This document shows, in pieces, positions 1-8,025 of a stretch of 64,000 nt of DNA. The notes beneath the pieces were generated by a model. It did not search any database, was not told the origin of the DNA, and saw only the letters and a program-made list of their open reading frames with translations. The stretch covers positions 31,454-95,453 of the forward strand of contig NZ_FPJZ01000008.1 of NCBI RefSeq assembly GCF_900119485.1, given 5' to 3'. The stretch is from Thermoactinomyces sp. DSM 45891. GTDB lineage: Bacteria > Bacillota > Bacilli > Thermoactinomycetales > Thermoactinomycetaceae. Position 1 is the stretch's first letter; every line of letters begins with the position of its first letter. The translations under genes were made by a program, and so were the position numbers.

Positions 1-131
1 AGTTCGATATATAACGGTTGTTTGGAAGGAAAGCGAGTCCCCCATTGACCTTTGCTTTCTTCGGGTTGTTGCACGACGAGTGGGTGAGTAGATAAGATCT
101 GCCGTGCTAATGGATGTCTTCGTAAACGCAT
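1..131 (-). CDS. trmB: tRNA (guanine-N7-)-methyltransferase TrmB, 5' end only
   Basis: The reverse strand opens with ATG at 131 and stays open to the window edge, giving 43 codons that begin MRLRRHPLARQIL and later read KGQWGTRF and LYIE. This matches the N-terminus of Firmicute TrmB (MRxRxKPWA..., GxWxxxF, IHIEVGTGKG). The SAM-binding motif should lie just beyond the edge. TrmB places m7G46 in the variable loop of tRNAs. A GAGGG ribosome site lies about 8 nt upstream of the start. An in-frame ATG five codons earlier is possible, but the MRLR start fits the family. The gene is divergent from the NUDIX gene, and the roughly 140 bp between them must hold both promoters. The call rests on a short stretch, but the match is distinctive. 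Confidence 0.8.
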   Translation of the reverse strand, partial: MRLRRHPLARQILSTHPLVVQQPEESKGQWGTRFPSKQPLYIE

Positions 132-275
132 AGATTTGTCCCTCATTTGTTCAGAATTAGCTATATTATTATAGCCTAGACTTCGCTTGTCGACAAAATA
201 AGATTGAAAAGCTTGCCTAGATTGCACTAGGTTGAATCGTGCGCTAAGATGGAGGTGAAGTGGGGGATTATGCAT

Positions 276-698
276 ATGATGAAGCCATATAAAGTTGTGG
301 CAAAAGCGATTATCTTTGATCAGAATCGCGTGTTGATTTTGCGTAAGTCATTGCAGGAGAGGCTCGCGAAAGATTCTCATGGCTGGGATTTTCCGGGTGG
401 GACACTGGAACCTGATGAATCATTAATGGATGGGCTATCTCGGGAGTTACAAGAGGAAGTGAGTTTATCTGTAAAAGTGGTGGCCCCTGCGTATATTTAC
501 GATGAAGTTCAGGAAGAGAAACATATGATGATCATTAAGTTTGCTTGTCACCAACCGAGTGGGGAGGTCATGATCAGCGAGGAGCATGACTCTTATCATT
601 GGTTTGATCTTGATAGCTTACACCAAGCATCGATTCCAGAGTGGATGAAAGAAGAGATTCGTCGAGCCCAGCGTATCTATAAAGAATTCCAAAAATAA
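276..698 (+). CDS. NUDIX hydrolase
   Basis: The product is about 140 aa and is a single NUDIX domain. The Nudix box GX5EX7REUXEEXGU is visible as GGTLEPDESLMDGLSRELQEEV, except that the usual Gly after EEX is Ser. Such enzymes hydrolyse nucleoside diphosphates linked to another moiety, such as oxidised or non-canonical NTPs or ADP-sugars. The substrate cannot be read from sequence. The frame opens at 249, but that ATG has no ribosome site. A GTGGGGG stretch fits ATG 276 (or 270), so I prefer 276. A clear intrinsic terminator follows, so the gene is probably monocistronic. Confidence 0.8.
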   Translation: MMKPYKVVAKAIIFDQNRVLILRKSLQERLAKDSHGWDFPGGTLEPDESLMDGLSRELQEEVSLSVKVVAPAYIYDEVQEEKHMMIIKFACHQPSGEVMISEEHDSYHWFDLDSLHQASIPEWMKEEIRRAQRIYKEFQK

Positions 699-704
699 CT
701 GTTT

Positions 705-737
705 GCCTTGGAGAATACCTTGTTTTCCAAGGCTTTT
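705..737 (+). terminator. Intrinsic terminator of NUDIX gene
   Basis: Arms GCCTTGGA and TCCAAGGC pair perfectly around a 13-nt loop and are followed by TTTT. It begins 6 nt after the stop codon. Confidence 0.8.
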
Positions 738-840
738 CGAGCACAGAATTGCCATAAGGCCGCCTCTTTTTGTAAGTAGCTTCATGATATACTATGGATA
801 TATTAGAATGTTTGTTTAAATAATGAAGAAATAAGGTGTT

Positions 841-2640
841 ATGATCATGACTAGGAGAAGTGTTATTAAATCCATTGCTTTATTATTTTTGTCCATTATC
901 GCATGGCAATGGAAATGGCTTCTTTCCAAGATACAAGGACTTTTTCCAAATGCGACCTCAACCTCCTCTGTTGCTATGCCAGCAACACCTAAGTCACTAC
1001 CCAGTTTTCAGGCAAAACAATTATTATACCAGTTCAAGGTAAAAGGACAGGCACCAGCCCAGAGTTTGATTGAATTACGAAATAAAAATAACATTTTGTT
1101 CTCCAACACGATTAAGCTAAGTAAAGAAAAAAAAGCGGACTATCCACATGTTGTGTATTCGAAAGAACAAGATGTTTCGATTGTAACAATTGCTTTATCG
1201 CCTGAGTATGACTCCTATCCCGATTTAAAAGTGGAAGCAAAAGGAATCCCGATTCACGATCAGAGAGTGGTTCGGCAGACAGAAGTGAAAATGATTGAAA
1301 ATACTCATCCCATAGAAGGATATACTCCAAAGATTAGTTATCAGCCAGGAGAGAAAGTAGAATTTAAAGTTCATACTAAGAAAAAAGAATTTAATCTAGT
1401 AATTAGCCGATTTGGATTAGAAGAGAAAGTTCTATATCAAAAAACAGGAATAAAAGGAGAGGTGCAAAACTATCCGGCTTATGCATATAGGGAAGGATGT
1501 CATTGGCAAACTAGCTTTGAATTTACGATCCCAGAGGATTGGGAATCGGGGATGTATGCGGCCAAGGTATGGGATGAGAGTAAACGAGAATTTTATATCA
1601 CATGGATTGTTCGGCCGAAACCAATGAAGGAGAAGGTAACAGCGGAAGTGAAGAAAAAGCGTATCGCTATGCTTTCTGCTACGAATACATGGCAAGCGTA
1701 TAATCCTTGGGGCGGAGCTTCGTTATATACATATAAGAGAAATCCGAGGTTCCAACGATATTTACCCGATCAGATAGGCCCGAGGTTTGCGCAGTATGTA
1801 ACCACACAACGTCCGAATCATGAAGGGCGTCCGGTTCCGATGCTAGGGCAAGAGCCTACCCATTTGGCGAGTGGAGAGAGATATGTGTTTGCTTGGTTTG
1901 AGCGTGAGAAGATTCCATTTGATTTATACAGCGATATGGATTTTCATCAAAATCCTCATCTACTGGACTCATATGGCACTCTCTGCATCCAAACTCATAA
2001 CGAGTACTGGACTAAGGAAATGTATGATCAACTCGAAAAATTTGTAGACCGTGGTGGGAACTTGATTTATCTGTGTGGGAATGGTGTCTATTGGAAGATG
2101 GTTATCAATAATGATCTGATGGAAGTGCGTAAGGATAACGAAATGCATATGTTGAATGGTGAAATGGGAGGTACTTGGAGAAGCTTGAAACGGCCAGAGT
2201 CAAGGTTATTAGGAGTGCGCTATACAACACCTGGTATCACTACCTTTGCTCCATATCGAGTCTTACATCCAGACCATTGGATTTTTGAAGGAACGGGAGT
2301 AAAAAAAGGAGATATTATGGGTAAGGAAGGTCCGAGAGGGCCTGCTTCTGGACACGAAACGGATAAACGAGATAGTCATTCACCTAAAAATGTGATTCTC
2401 CTTGCAAAAGGGCTTAATCCGGATGAAGACCCACTTCAACGGAGTGATGGAAGTCTGCCTGTCGACACAGAAAAGGGCATGGAAGTGGGCAAGGGTGGTG
2501 GTGAAATTGTTTACTACGATCACGCTAAAGGCGGAGGCGTGTACTCAGTTGGCTCGACCACGTATGGGACTTCTATGTGGGTAGATCCCGTTTTATCAAA
2601 AATGTTGCGTAATGTGCTAAAACGCTTTACCGGATTGTAA
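841..2640 (+). CDS. N,N-dimethylformamidase beta-subunit-like protein with Tat-like leader
   Basis: This 599-aa protein resembles the large-subunit family of N,N-dimethylformamidase. The C-terminal two thirds carry its typical stretches: TWQAYNPWGGASLY (about residue 283), then QTHNEYWTKEMYDQLEKFVD and GGNLIYLCGNGVYWK, which form the flavodoxin/glutaminase-like fold. The N-terminal part looks like a beta-sandwich. The N-terminus reads MTRRSVIKSIALLFLSIIAW, a twin-arginine motif followed by a hydrophobic segment, so export or membrane anchoring by Tat is likely. Start ATG 841 or 847 follows AAGGTG. The natural substrate is unknown; the family includes both true amide hydrolases and many uncharacterised exported proteins. 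The gene stands alone between two terminators. Confidence 0.7.
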   Translation: MIMTRRSVIKSIALLFLSIIAWQWKWLLSKIQGLFPNATSTSSVAMPATPKSLPSFQAKQLLYQFKVKGQAPAQSLIELRNKNNILFSNTIKLSKEKKADYPHVVYSKEQDVSIVTIALSPEYDSYPDLKVEAKGIPIHDQRVVRQTEVKMIENTHPIEGYTPKISYQPGEKVEFKVHTKKKEFNLVISRFGLEEKVLYQKTGIKGEVQNYPAYAYREGCHWQTSFEFTIPEDWESGMYAAKVWDESKREFYITWIVRPKPMKEKVTAEVKKKRIAMLSATNTWQAYNPWGGASLYTYKRNPRFQRYLPDQIGPRFAQYVTTQRPNHEGRPVPMLGQEPTHLASGERYVFAWFEREKIPFDLYSDMDFHQNPHLLDSYGTLCIQTHNEYWTKEMYDQLEKFVDRGGNLIYLCGNGVYWKMVINNDLMEVRKDNEMHMLNGEMGGTWRSLKRPESRLLGVRYTTPGITTFAPYRVLHPDHWIFEGTGVKKGDIMGKEGPRGPASGHETDKRDSHSPKNVILLAKGLNPDEDPLQRSDGSLPVDTEKGMEVGKGGGEIVYYDHAKGGGVYSVGSTTYGTSMWVDPVLSKMLRNVLKRFTGL

Positions 2641-2692
2641 AAATGAAGCGATTGATTAGGTTTCATTACCTAAATCAATCGCTTCATTTTTT
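2641..2692. terminator. Bidirectional terminator between convergent genes
   Basis: A hairpin with a roughly 21-bp, nearly perfect stem (AAATGAAGCGATTGAT... against its complement) has a 6-nt loop and ends in TTTTTT on the plus strand, with AAA at its other edge. It starts right after the stop of the upstream gene and lies 8 nt from the stop of the convergent one. Confidence 0.85.
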
Positions 2693-2699
2693 GAATGGA

Positions 2700-3197
2700 T
2701 TAGTTAGGCGATATTAGGCCTGTGTGGCTCACCAAATATTCTACATACTGTTCCAAATAAGTTTGATCTTCTTCGTTGAACCGCTCTAATTCAGGACTAT
2801 CAATATCCAAAACCCCGATTATTTCTCCTTGAAATCTCAGGGGAATTACGATTTCTGATTTCGTTTCAGCATCACAAGCGATATGTCCCGGAAATTGATG
2901 TACGTTTGGTACGAGGATGGTTTTATTCTCGGCTACTGCTGTACCACAGACCCCTTTTCCAACTGGGATTCGTACACAGGCTGGTTTTCCTTGAAAAGGC
3001 CCTAATACGAGTTGATCTTGCTTTCGTAAGTAGAACCCGACCCAGTTAACTTGTCCGAGGGTGTGAAAGAGATGAGCAGCACTATTCGAAAGGTTTGCTA
3101 ACCAATCGGTCTCTTCCTCGATCAGATGTTGAAGTTGTTTTAGAATAAGGGGATACTGATTTTTTCGATCATGGGCTGTGATTTCAAAGGAAAACAT
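2700..3197 (-). CDS. msrC: Free methionine-(R)-sulfoxide reductase (GAF domain, YtsP type)
   Basis: The 165-aa protein is a single GAF domain. It reduces free L-methionine-(R)-sulfoxide in the cytoplasm and helps repair oxidative damage. Three cysteines sit at residues 74, 84 and 108, in the contexts KPACVRIPVGKGVCGTAV and HIACD. Their spacing of 10 and 24 matches the three redox cysteines of characterised fRMsr enzymes, so the enzyme should be active and not just a GAF sensor. The start follows GGAGG at good spacing (GGAGGAATGGAAG). It converges on the dimethylformamidase-like gene and shares its terminator. The product is likely monocistronic. Confidence 0.88.
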   Translation of the reverse strand: MFSFEITAHDRKNQYPLILKQLQHLIEEETDWLANLSNSAAHLFHTLGQVNWVGFYLRKQDQLVLGPFQGKPACVRIPVGKGVCGTAVAENKTILVPNVHQFPGHIACDAETKSEIVIPLRFQGEIIGVLDIDSPELERFNEEDQTYLEQYVEYLVSHTGLISPN

Positions 3198-3263
3198 CTT
3201 CCATTCCTCCGTTTTGAGTTTGTATGCGAAAATATTTTAGCTTGACAGAAAAAAATTAATCTG

Positions 3264-3284
3264 TTCCCTTGTGAATACAGGGAA
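3264..3284 (+). promoter_or_regulatory. Short inverted repeat upstream of the M29 peptidase gene
   Basis: TTCCCT and AGGGAA flank a 9-nt loop in the divergent intergenic region. A TTGACA lies at 3242-3247, but no good -10 sits 17 nt downstream of it. It may be an operator or leader hairpin; no known regulator site was recognised. Confidence 0.3.
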
Positions 3285-3341
3285 TGATCGTTACAATATC
3301 TTTATCATATAGGACTTATTTAAACAATAGAGAAGGGGATT

Positions 3342-4469
3342 ATGATGCGCGACGAACGTATTACAAAACTAGCTGATATTTTAGTCAATCACTCCTGTCG
3401 AGTGAAGAAGGGCGATAACGTCTTTATTGATATGTTTGGAGACGACCGCAATCTGATTCGAGAAATTATTCAGAAAGTGTATGAGGCAGGTGGGTTTCCA
3501 CATGTCCAATTAAACGACCACACTGTTACACGTGCCGTACTAATGGGGACAAGTAAAGACCACATGACACAGGTAACCGAGATACAAAAGACAATCATGA
3601 GTAAGATGGATTGTTACATAGGAATTCGTGGAGCCAATAATATCAATGAGCTTAGTGATGTGCCAGCGGAAAACATGTCATTGTATATGCGTTTGTTTAA
3701 CCAACAGGTACATTCTGAAATTCGTGTGAAGAAAACTCGCTGGGTCGTACTTCGTTATCCAAATGAATCCATGGCACAACTTGCTGGTATGAGTACAGAG
3801 CAGTTTGAGGACTTCTACTTCGAAGTATGTAATGTGGACTATAAGAAGATGGATCAGGCGATGAATCCGCTTCAAAAACGTATGGAAGACGCTGATTTGG
3901 TTGAAATTAAAGGACAAGGTACGGATTTGCGTTTCTCCATTAAAGGAATTCCGGTTATCAAGTGTGCCGGTGAATGCAATGTTCCAGATGGCGAAGTGTA
4001 TACCGCTCCTATCAAAGATTCGGTCAATGGATACATCACTTTTACAGCACCAACTCTCTATCAAGGCACGGTATTTGAAAATGTGCGCCTAGAATTTGAG
4101 AACGGAAAAATTGTAAAAGCGACAGCTAATTCTGATGCGAATACGCTGAAGCTTAATGAAATTTTAGATACAGATGAAGGCTCTCGTTTCATTGGAGAAT
4201 TCGCGATTGGAGTAAATCCATCCATCTCACATCCAATGAAAGATATCTTATTTGATGAGAAGATCAATGGTAGTTTCCACTTTACACCAGGTCAAGCTTA
4301 TGAGGAGGCCGATAACACGAATCGTTCTGCGATTCACTGGGATATGGTTTGTATCCAACGTCCGGAGTACGGTGGGGGAGAAATCTATTTTGATGGTGAG
4401 TTAATCCGCAAAGATGGATTATTTGTGGTCGAAGATTTAGAAGGTCTAAATCCAAATAACTTAAAGTAA
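3342..4469 (+). CDS. Aminopeptidase, M29 family (AmpS/PepS type)
   Basis: The 375-aa protein matches M29 metallo-aminopeptidases, which remove N-terminal residues from peptides in the cytoplasm. The C-terminal half contains the family's metal-binding blocks: a Glu in the GECNVPDGEVYTAP stretch, GEFAIGVNPSI, then the SAIHWDMVC block carrying His and Asp ligands. The length is slightly below the usual 400-410 aa, as expected for the AmpS-like branch. The start ATG (a second ATG follows immediately) is preceded by GAAGGGG. An M42 peptidase gene follows after a terminator, so this is a small peptide-degradation neighbourhood. Confidence 0.88.
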   Translation: MMRDERITKLADILVNHSCRVKKGDNVFIDMFGDDRNLIREIIQKVYEAGGFPHVQLNDHTVTRAVLMGTSKDHMTQVTEIQKTIMSKMDCYIGIRGANNINELSDVPAENMSLYMRLFNQQVHSEIRVKKTRWVVLRYPNESMAQLAGMSTEQFEDFYFEVCNVDYKKMDQAMNPLQKRMEDADLVEIKGQGTDLRFSIKGIPVIKCAGECNVPDGEVYTAPIKDSVNGYITFTAPTLYQGTVFENVRLEFENGKIVKATANSDANTLKLNEILDTDEGSRFIGEFAIGVNPSISHPMKDILFDEKINGSFHFTPGQAYEEADNTNRSAIHWDMVCIQRPEYGGGEIYFDGELIRKDGLFVVEDLEGLNPNNLK

Positions 4470-4484
4470 AGTAAATCGTTATCA

Positions 4485-4532
4485 ACGACAAAGAGAATCC
4501 TCAGTTGGAGAGATTCTCTTTGTCGTATCTAT
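4485..4532 (+). terminator. Hairpin terminator after the M29 peptidase
   Basis: ACGACAAAGAGAATC pairs with GATTCTCTTTGTCGT over 15 bp. The U tract is weak (ATCTATTTT), so some read-through into the M42 gene is possible. Confidence 0.65.
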
Positions 4533-4553
4533 TTTCATAAGGAGAGAGACAAA

Positions 4554-5594
4554 ATGACAGCTCCAATCGATCAAATTGTATCAACGATAAAAGACCTAGT
4601 ACATATTCCAAGCCCAACAGGGTGGTCTACTTCTGCAATCGATTATGTAGAGAAGCGATGGCAGCAGACCCATTGGGAGATGAGACGGAATGCAAAGGGT
4701 GCACTTACCATAACCATCCCCGGAAAGGATCAAGAAGTCCATCGATTCGTAACGGCACATGTGGACACCCTTGGTGCCATGGTGAAAGAAATCAAAAGCG
4801 ATGGTAAGCTCGCTTTTATGAGGATCGGAGGCTTTGGATGGTTCGCTATCGATGGAGTCTATTGCACCGTTCATACAGAAGATGGAAAAGAAGTCCGTGG
4901 TACCATTCTTGCAACCAATCCTTCCGTACATGTAAATCCAGAAGCAGATACAAAAAGAGAGCAACACACGATGGCTGTCCGTCTAGATGCGAAGGTTCGG
5001 AGTAGAGAGGATGTTGAACAGTTAGGGATTCAGGTGGGAGACTTTATTACATTTGATCCAAATTATGAGGAGTCTGAGACTGGATTTATCAAAACGAGGC
5101 ATTTGGATGATAAAGCGAGTGTGGCGGTGTTGATTGAATTAGTGCTCGAGATGAAGAAGCAAGGAATCGTGCTACCTCATACGACTCATATTCAAATCGG
5201 TACCTTTGAAGAAGTTGGCTTCGGTGCTAATTCCAATATTCCGGCTCAAGTGAGGGAGTTCTTGGCTGTTGATATGGGAGCAATTGGAGAAGGACAGAGT
5301 ACAGATGAGTTTACCGTGTCGATTTGTGCTATGGATGGTGTAGGGCCGTATAACTACGAACTTCGTAAGAAATTAGTGAGGTTGGCAAAAGAGTACAAGA
5401 TTCCGTATCAGATTGATCTGTATCCATTCTATGGTTCAGATGCAGGAGCAGCTTTAAAAGCAGGAGAAGATGTTATGCATGCCCTCATCGGCCCAGGTGT
5501 TGATGCTTCCCATGCATTTGAGCGTACTCATAGAGATTCCTTACAAGCTACCTATCAACTATTAAACAAGTATCTGGAAACAGAGTCGTTGTAA
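4554..5594 (+). CDS. M42 family metallopeptidase
   Basis: The 346-aa protein is an M42 (glutamyl-aminopeptidase / TET / FrvX type) co-catalytic zinc peptidase. The ligand pattern is complete: His69 in TAHVD, the bridging Asp185 in HLDDKA, catalytic Glu219-Glu220 in FEEVGFG, Asp240 in AVDMG, and a C-terminal His in SHAFERTH. Family members assemble into dodecameric tetrahedral particles that trim peptides. Start ATG follows AAGGAGAGAG at ideal spacing. It probably works with the M29 enzyme just upstream in intracellular peptide recycling. Confidence 0.87.
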   Translation: MTAPIDQIVSTIKDLVHIPSPTGWSTSAIDYVEKRWQQTHWEMRRNAKGALTITIPGKDQEVHRFVTAHVDTLGAMVKEIKSDGKLAFMRIGGFGWFAIDGVYCTVHTEDGKEVRGTILATNPSVHVNPEADTKREQHTMAVRLDAKVRSREDVEQLGIQVGDFITFDPNYEESETGFIKTRHLDDKASVAVLIELVLEMKKQGIVLPHTTHIQIGTFEEVGFGANSNIPAQVREFLAVDMGAIGEGQSTDEFTVSICAMDGVGPYNYELRKKLVRLAKEYKIPYQIDLYPFYGSDAGAALKAGEDVMHALIGPGVDASHAFERTHRDSLQATYQLLNKYLETESL

Positions 5595-5609
5595 AAGGCG
5601 TCGAGATTT

Positions 5610-6668
5610 TTAGGAAGCATTTATAACTTGAATTTGGTTTAGCTGAGCTTTTGTGAGAGGGCGAGTACAGTCAGGCCGATTCATTCTTCCTTTTGTTACA
5701 CCAGCCCGAAATCCTCCGTCTGGAGTCGGTACGGCCACCCTGATTCCAAATACTTGGCTCACCCAATGGAAAGGGAAGCAAACGGAAATTCTGCCATCCG
5801 TCGTTCCTGCGTATTCTACAGCGGCAGCATAGTGATTCTGATCTTGTAGCCAGACAGAGCCTGAATCTCCCGCTTTTCCAACTACTCGTCGATGTCTGGT
5901 TACAATGATTTGATCCACAAATACATCCTCTCCATCTACGAGTACATCTGTATGGACAGATCGGATGTTGCCTCTTCGAAAGCCCGTTGTCCGGCCTGTT
6001 TTGATCAAATTCATCCCTACACAACAAGAAATGAGATGCCCAGGTACAATTATTTTTTGGCCTGTATTTCCTAAAAGATACCTTGGATCTAGAAGTCTAT
6101 TTCGTCTAGGTTTTGCTAGCGCAGCATCTACATAGTTAATATCTGTTGCCGGTTCTGCGTATTGAAATAATTTTCCGATTCTGTTGATTCTTGCTCTTCC
6201 TCGATCGTAAACTCCTGGTTGATAGGTAGAGTTAGTGGCTCCTGGTCTTTCAGGAACGAGTACATGTTTATTGCTAAAAACATATAACTGTTTTGGATTA
6301 GGGAAGTTGGTAACGATAATCCCGGCTGTTCCGGCAATGGGTTCGTCTGAACTTATGCTTACTCCTCCAGGAACGGGGCGGATTCTCGTTTGATTCAGAG
6401 GCTTGGCAGCATGATGTTGAAATCTCCCGACTCGTTCGAAGAGCACAGGAATACGAGCGGGCACACCTAGCTTCGCTCTGATGGAAGATGCCATCGAGGA
6501 CTGTTTCCGTGTGGAGAGGCTCTTGTCGATATAGGTAATAATACAAGCCCCCTGGGATGGCTTTTGTGGGTTGGCGTATCCGACTCCAATCGCATGCACA
6601 CCCTCATTCCGTAAAATGGCCGGGGAAATCTGTTTTTTGTGTCTGATGCAGTCCATAAAAGTGGCCAT
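5610..6668 (-). CDS. Trypsin-like (S1 fold) serine protease without signal peptide
   Basis: This 352-aa protein has a chymotrypsin-fold core with a complete catalytic triad in order: His135 (FSNKHVL), Asp181 (INYVDAAL) and Ser269 (KAGDSGS). The first 100 residues form a separate N-terminal region (EGVHAIGVGYANP..., ITYIDKSLS) that resembles a propeptide. There is no hydrophobic leader, so it is cytosolic, spore-associated or exported by another route. The start ATG is preceded by GAAGGGAG. It lies about 90 nt downstream of a small conserved-looking gene on the same strand, with which it may be cotranscribed. The substrate is unknown. Confidence 0.7.
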   Translation of the reverse strand: MATFMDCIRHKKQISPAILRNEGVHAIGVGYANPQKPSQGACIITYIDKSLSTRKQSSMASSIRAKLGVPARIPVLFERVGRFQHHAAKPLNQTRIRPVPGGVSISSDEPIAGTAGIIVTNFPNPKQLYVFSNKHVLVPERPGATNSTYQPGVYDRGRARINRIGKLFQYAEPATDINYVDAALAKPRRNRLLDPRYLLGNTGQKIIVPGHLISCCVGMNLIKTGRTTGFRRGNIRSVHTDVLVDGEDVFVDQIIVTRHRRVVGKAGDSGSVWLQDQNHYAAAVEYAGTTDGRISVCFPFHWVSQVFGIRVAVPTPDGGFRAGVTKGRMNRPDCTRPLTKAQLNQIQVINAS

Positions 6669-6761
6669 GTAGCATTCTCCCTTCTAAAAAAACATTAAGA
6701 ATGCTACAGCCTATGCGTAATCCTTTTCTCCGCCTGTGCGTTCGCCTATCATCTGTAAATG

Positions 6762-7118
6762 TTAAGAGCTTACAATTTCAATGGTCTGTATGGAATCGAT
6801 TGGTTGGCTCTTATGATCTTGATCTCTTAGATAGAGGAGAGCAGGCCCACCTTGTTTTTCTCCCAGAGGCTTTCCATCAATCGCAAAGCATAAATAGGAA
6901 TGAAGAATTTCTTCGTATGAAAGGCATATTTTCTCGCCATCTCGTCGATGGATAAGGGCAGTATGTGCACCTTCTTTTGGTTCGGCATTGATCAGAAATG
7001 GACGAAGAGCCATTCCAAGGCTACTTGGTTCGATCGTAAATCGGCGTTCGTCAAAGATCCAAACTCCCGGGTCTATATTTATAGTGAAGTTGGTATCTCC
7101 CTTTATTTGTATAATCAT
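6762..7118 (-). CDS. Conserved hypothetical protein
   Basis: The product of about 118 aa begins MIIQIKGDTNFTINIDPGVWIFDERRF. This opening is reminiscent of a small Bacillus family with an ITLDP.VWIFDDRK N-terminus that is often mis-named a peptidyl-prolyl isomerase. No catalytic motif is visible, and no signal peptide or membrane segment. The frame extends to a TTG at 7133, but the GGGTGATGA ribosome site fits ATG 7118. It lies upstream of the trypsin-like protease on the same strand and may be in its operon. Function is not known. Confidence 0.6.
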   Translation of the reverse strand: MIIQIKGDTNFTINIDPGVWIFDERRFTIEPSSLGMALRPFLINAEPKEGAHTALIHRRDGEKICLSYEEILHSYLCFAIDGKPLGEKQGGPALLYLRDQDHKSQPIDSIQTIEIVSS

Positions 7119-7288
7119 CTCTTCATCACCCAATCTCTATGGTACGTATCTCCCTATTATATATATAAATTCTTCCTTTCTTCCAACTCCATTTTGCAAA
7201 TCTACCACTTTTCGTGATAAACTAGTTTTAGCATGCACGTTGAAGAAGTACCGTACCCCGTGTGGAACGGTCGATGGGGGGCGTAGAA

Positions 7289-7567
7289 ATGACCACACCG
7301 ACACAGACCGATTTAAATGCAAAGGCGCTCGAAATCCTTAGAAGTGACGCTTCTAAGATTGAGCAGCTGATTGCGGTTCAGTTAGAACACCTAGCTCTGC
7401 CTAAGTGTCCACTTTACGAAGAAGTGATGAATATGCAGATGTTCGGGCTTTCCCGTCAAATCGATTTTGCTGTTCGCGCTGGTATGATCAATCGTGAACA
7501 AGGTCAGCAAATCATCAATGATTTAGAACGGAAATTAGCGGATTTATTTAGTCTCATTATGCCGTAA
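7289..7567 (+). CDS. ylaN: YlaN family protein (DUF1507)
   Basis: The 92-aa protein matches YlaN over its whole length: LxxDAxKIxxLIxVQxxxLxxPxCPLYEEV, then MQMFGLSRQIDFAVRAG. YlaN proteins are small helical dimers of the cytoplasm. In staphylococci and Bacillus they are linked to iron homeostasis through Fur, which I state from family knowledge. The open frame reaches back to a GTG at 7262, but the GGGGGG ribosome site lies 5-6 nt before ATG 7289, so that start is preferred. The gene is followed by a strong terminator and appears monocistronic. Confidence 0.88.
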   Translation: MTTPTQTDLNAKALEILRSDASKIEQLIAVQLEHLALPKCPLYEEVMNMQMFGLSRQIDFAVRAGMINREQGQQIINDLERKLADLFSLIMP

Positions 7568-7589
7568 TGAAATTAAGTATAGAAAATAT

Positions 7590-7626
7590 CAGCCTTTGAG
7601 TATCGAACTCATAGGCTGTTTTTTTA
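7590..7626 (+). terminator. Terminator of ylaN
   Basis: CAGCCTTTGAGT and ACTCATAGGCTG form a 12-bp stem with a 5-nt loop, followed by seven T. It also abuts the stop codon of the convergent coiled-coil gene. Confidence 0.88.
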
Positions 7627-7869
7627 ATTAATTTGTTCCATCTGCTGTGCTTTCCATAATGCCCGTTCGGTTTGGATTAACTCGCTTTTTAATTGGCGAA
7701 TTTGATCATTTAAACGTAATTGCTCTTGGCGTGTTTGACGTGCTAACGGCTCATCTCCACGATGAGTGGCCATTTGAAAATCGTTTTGTTTTTCTCGTTC
7801 TTTTTTTTCGAGTCGTTCGATTTCGATGTGTAGGTCTTCGATTTGACGCTGATAGATCCAAACGGTCAT
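7624..7869 (-). CDS. Small coiled-coil protein
   Basis: The 81-aa product starts MTVWIYQRQIEDLHIEIERLEKKEREK and is almost entirely charged heptad-like helix (IERLEKKEREKQ..., QLRLNDQIRQLKSELIQ). It is probably a dimeric coiled coil. No family was recognised. ATG 7869 is chosen because GGAAAGGGATGAC lies just upstream, while the longer frame adds 33 unlikely residues. It stands between two terminators, so it should have its own promoter in the short gap at 7870-7950. Confidence 0.6.
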   Translation of the reverse strand: MTVWIYQRQIEDLHIEIERLEKKEREKQNDFQMATHRGDEPLARQTRQEQLRLNDQIRQLKSELIQTERALWKAQQMEQIN

Positions 7870-7953
7870 ATTGTCATCCCTTTCCAAATTATGTATTTTA
7901 TATGTTTTTCCGTGGGGGGTGTTATTTCCTGCTAAGGTCTTATAGAAAAGAAA

Positions 7954-8003
7954 AAGGAACCGTTTCACACATCAGGGATCAAGTGTGAAACGGTTTCTTT
8001 TTG
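7954..8003. terminator. Bidirectional terminator downstream of the Ca/H antiporter gene
   Basis: AACCGTTTCACAC and GTGTGAAACGGTT pair perfectly around a 12-nt loop, with TTTTT on the plus side and A-rich sequence on the other side. It serves the minus-strand antiporter gene. Confidence 0.82.
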
Positions 8004-8025
8004 AATCTCTTTTATTTGTTTCACT

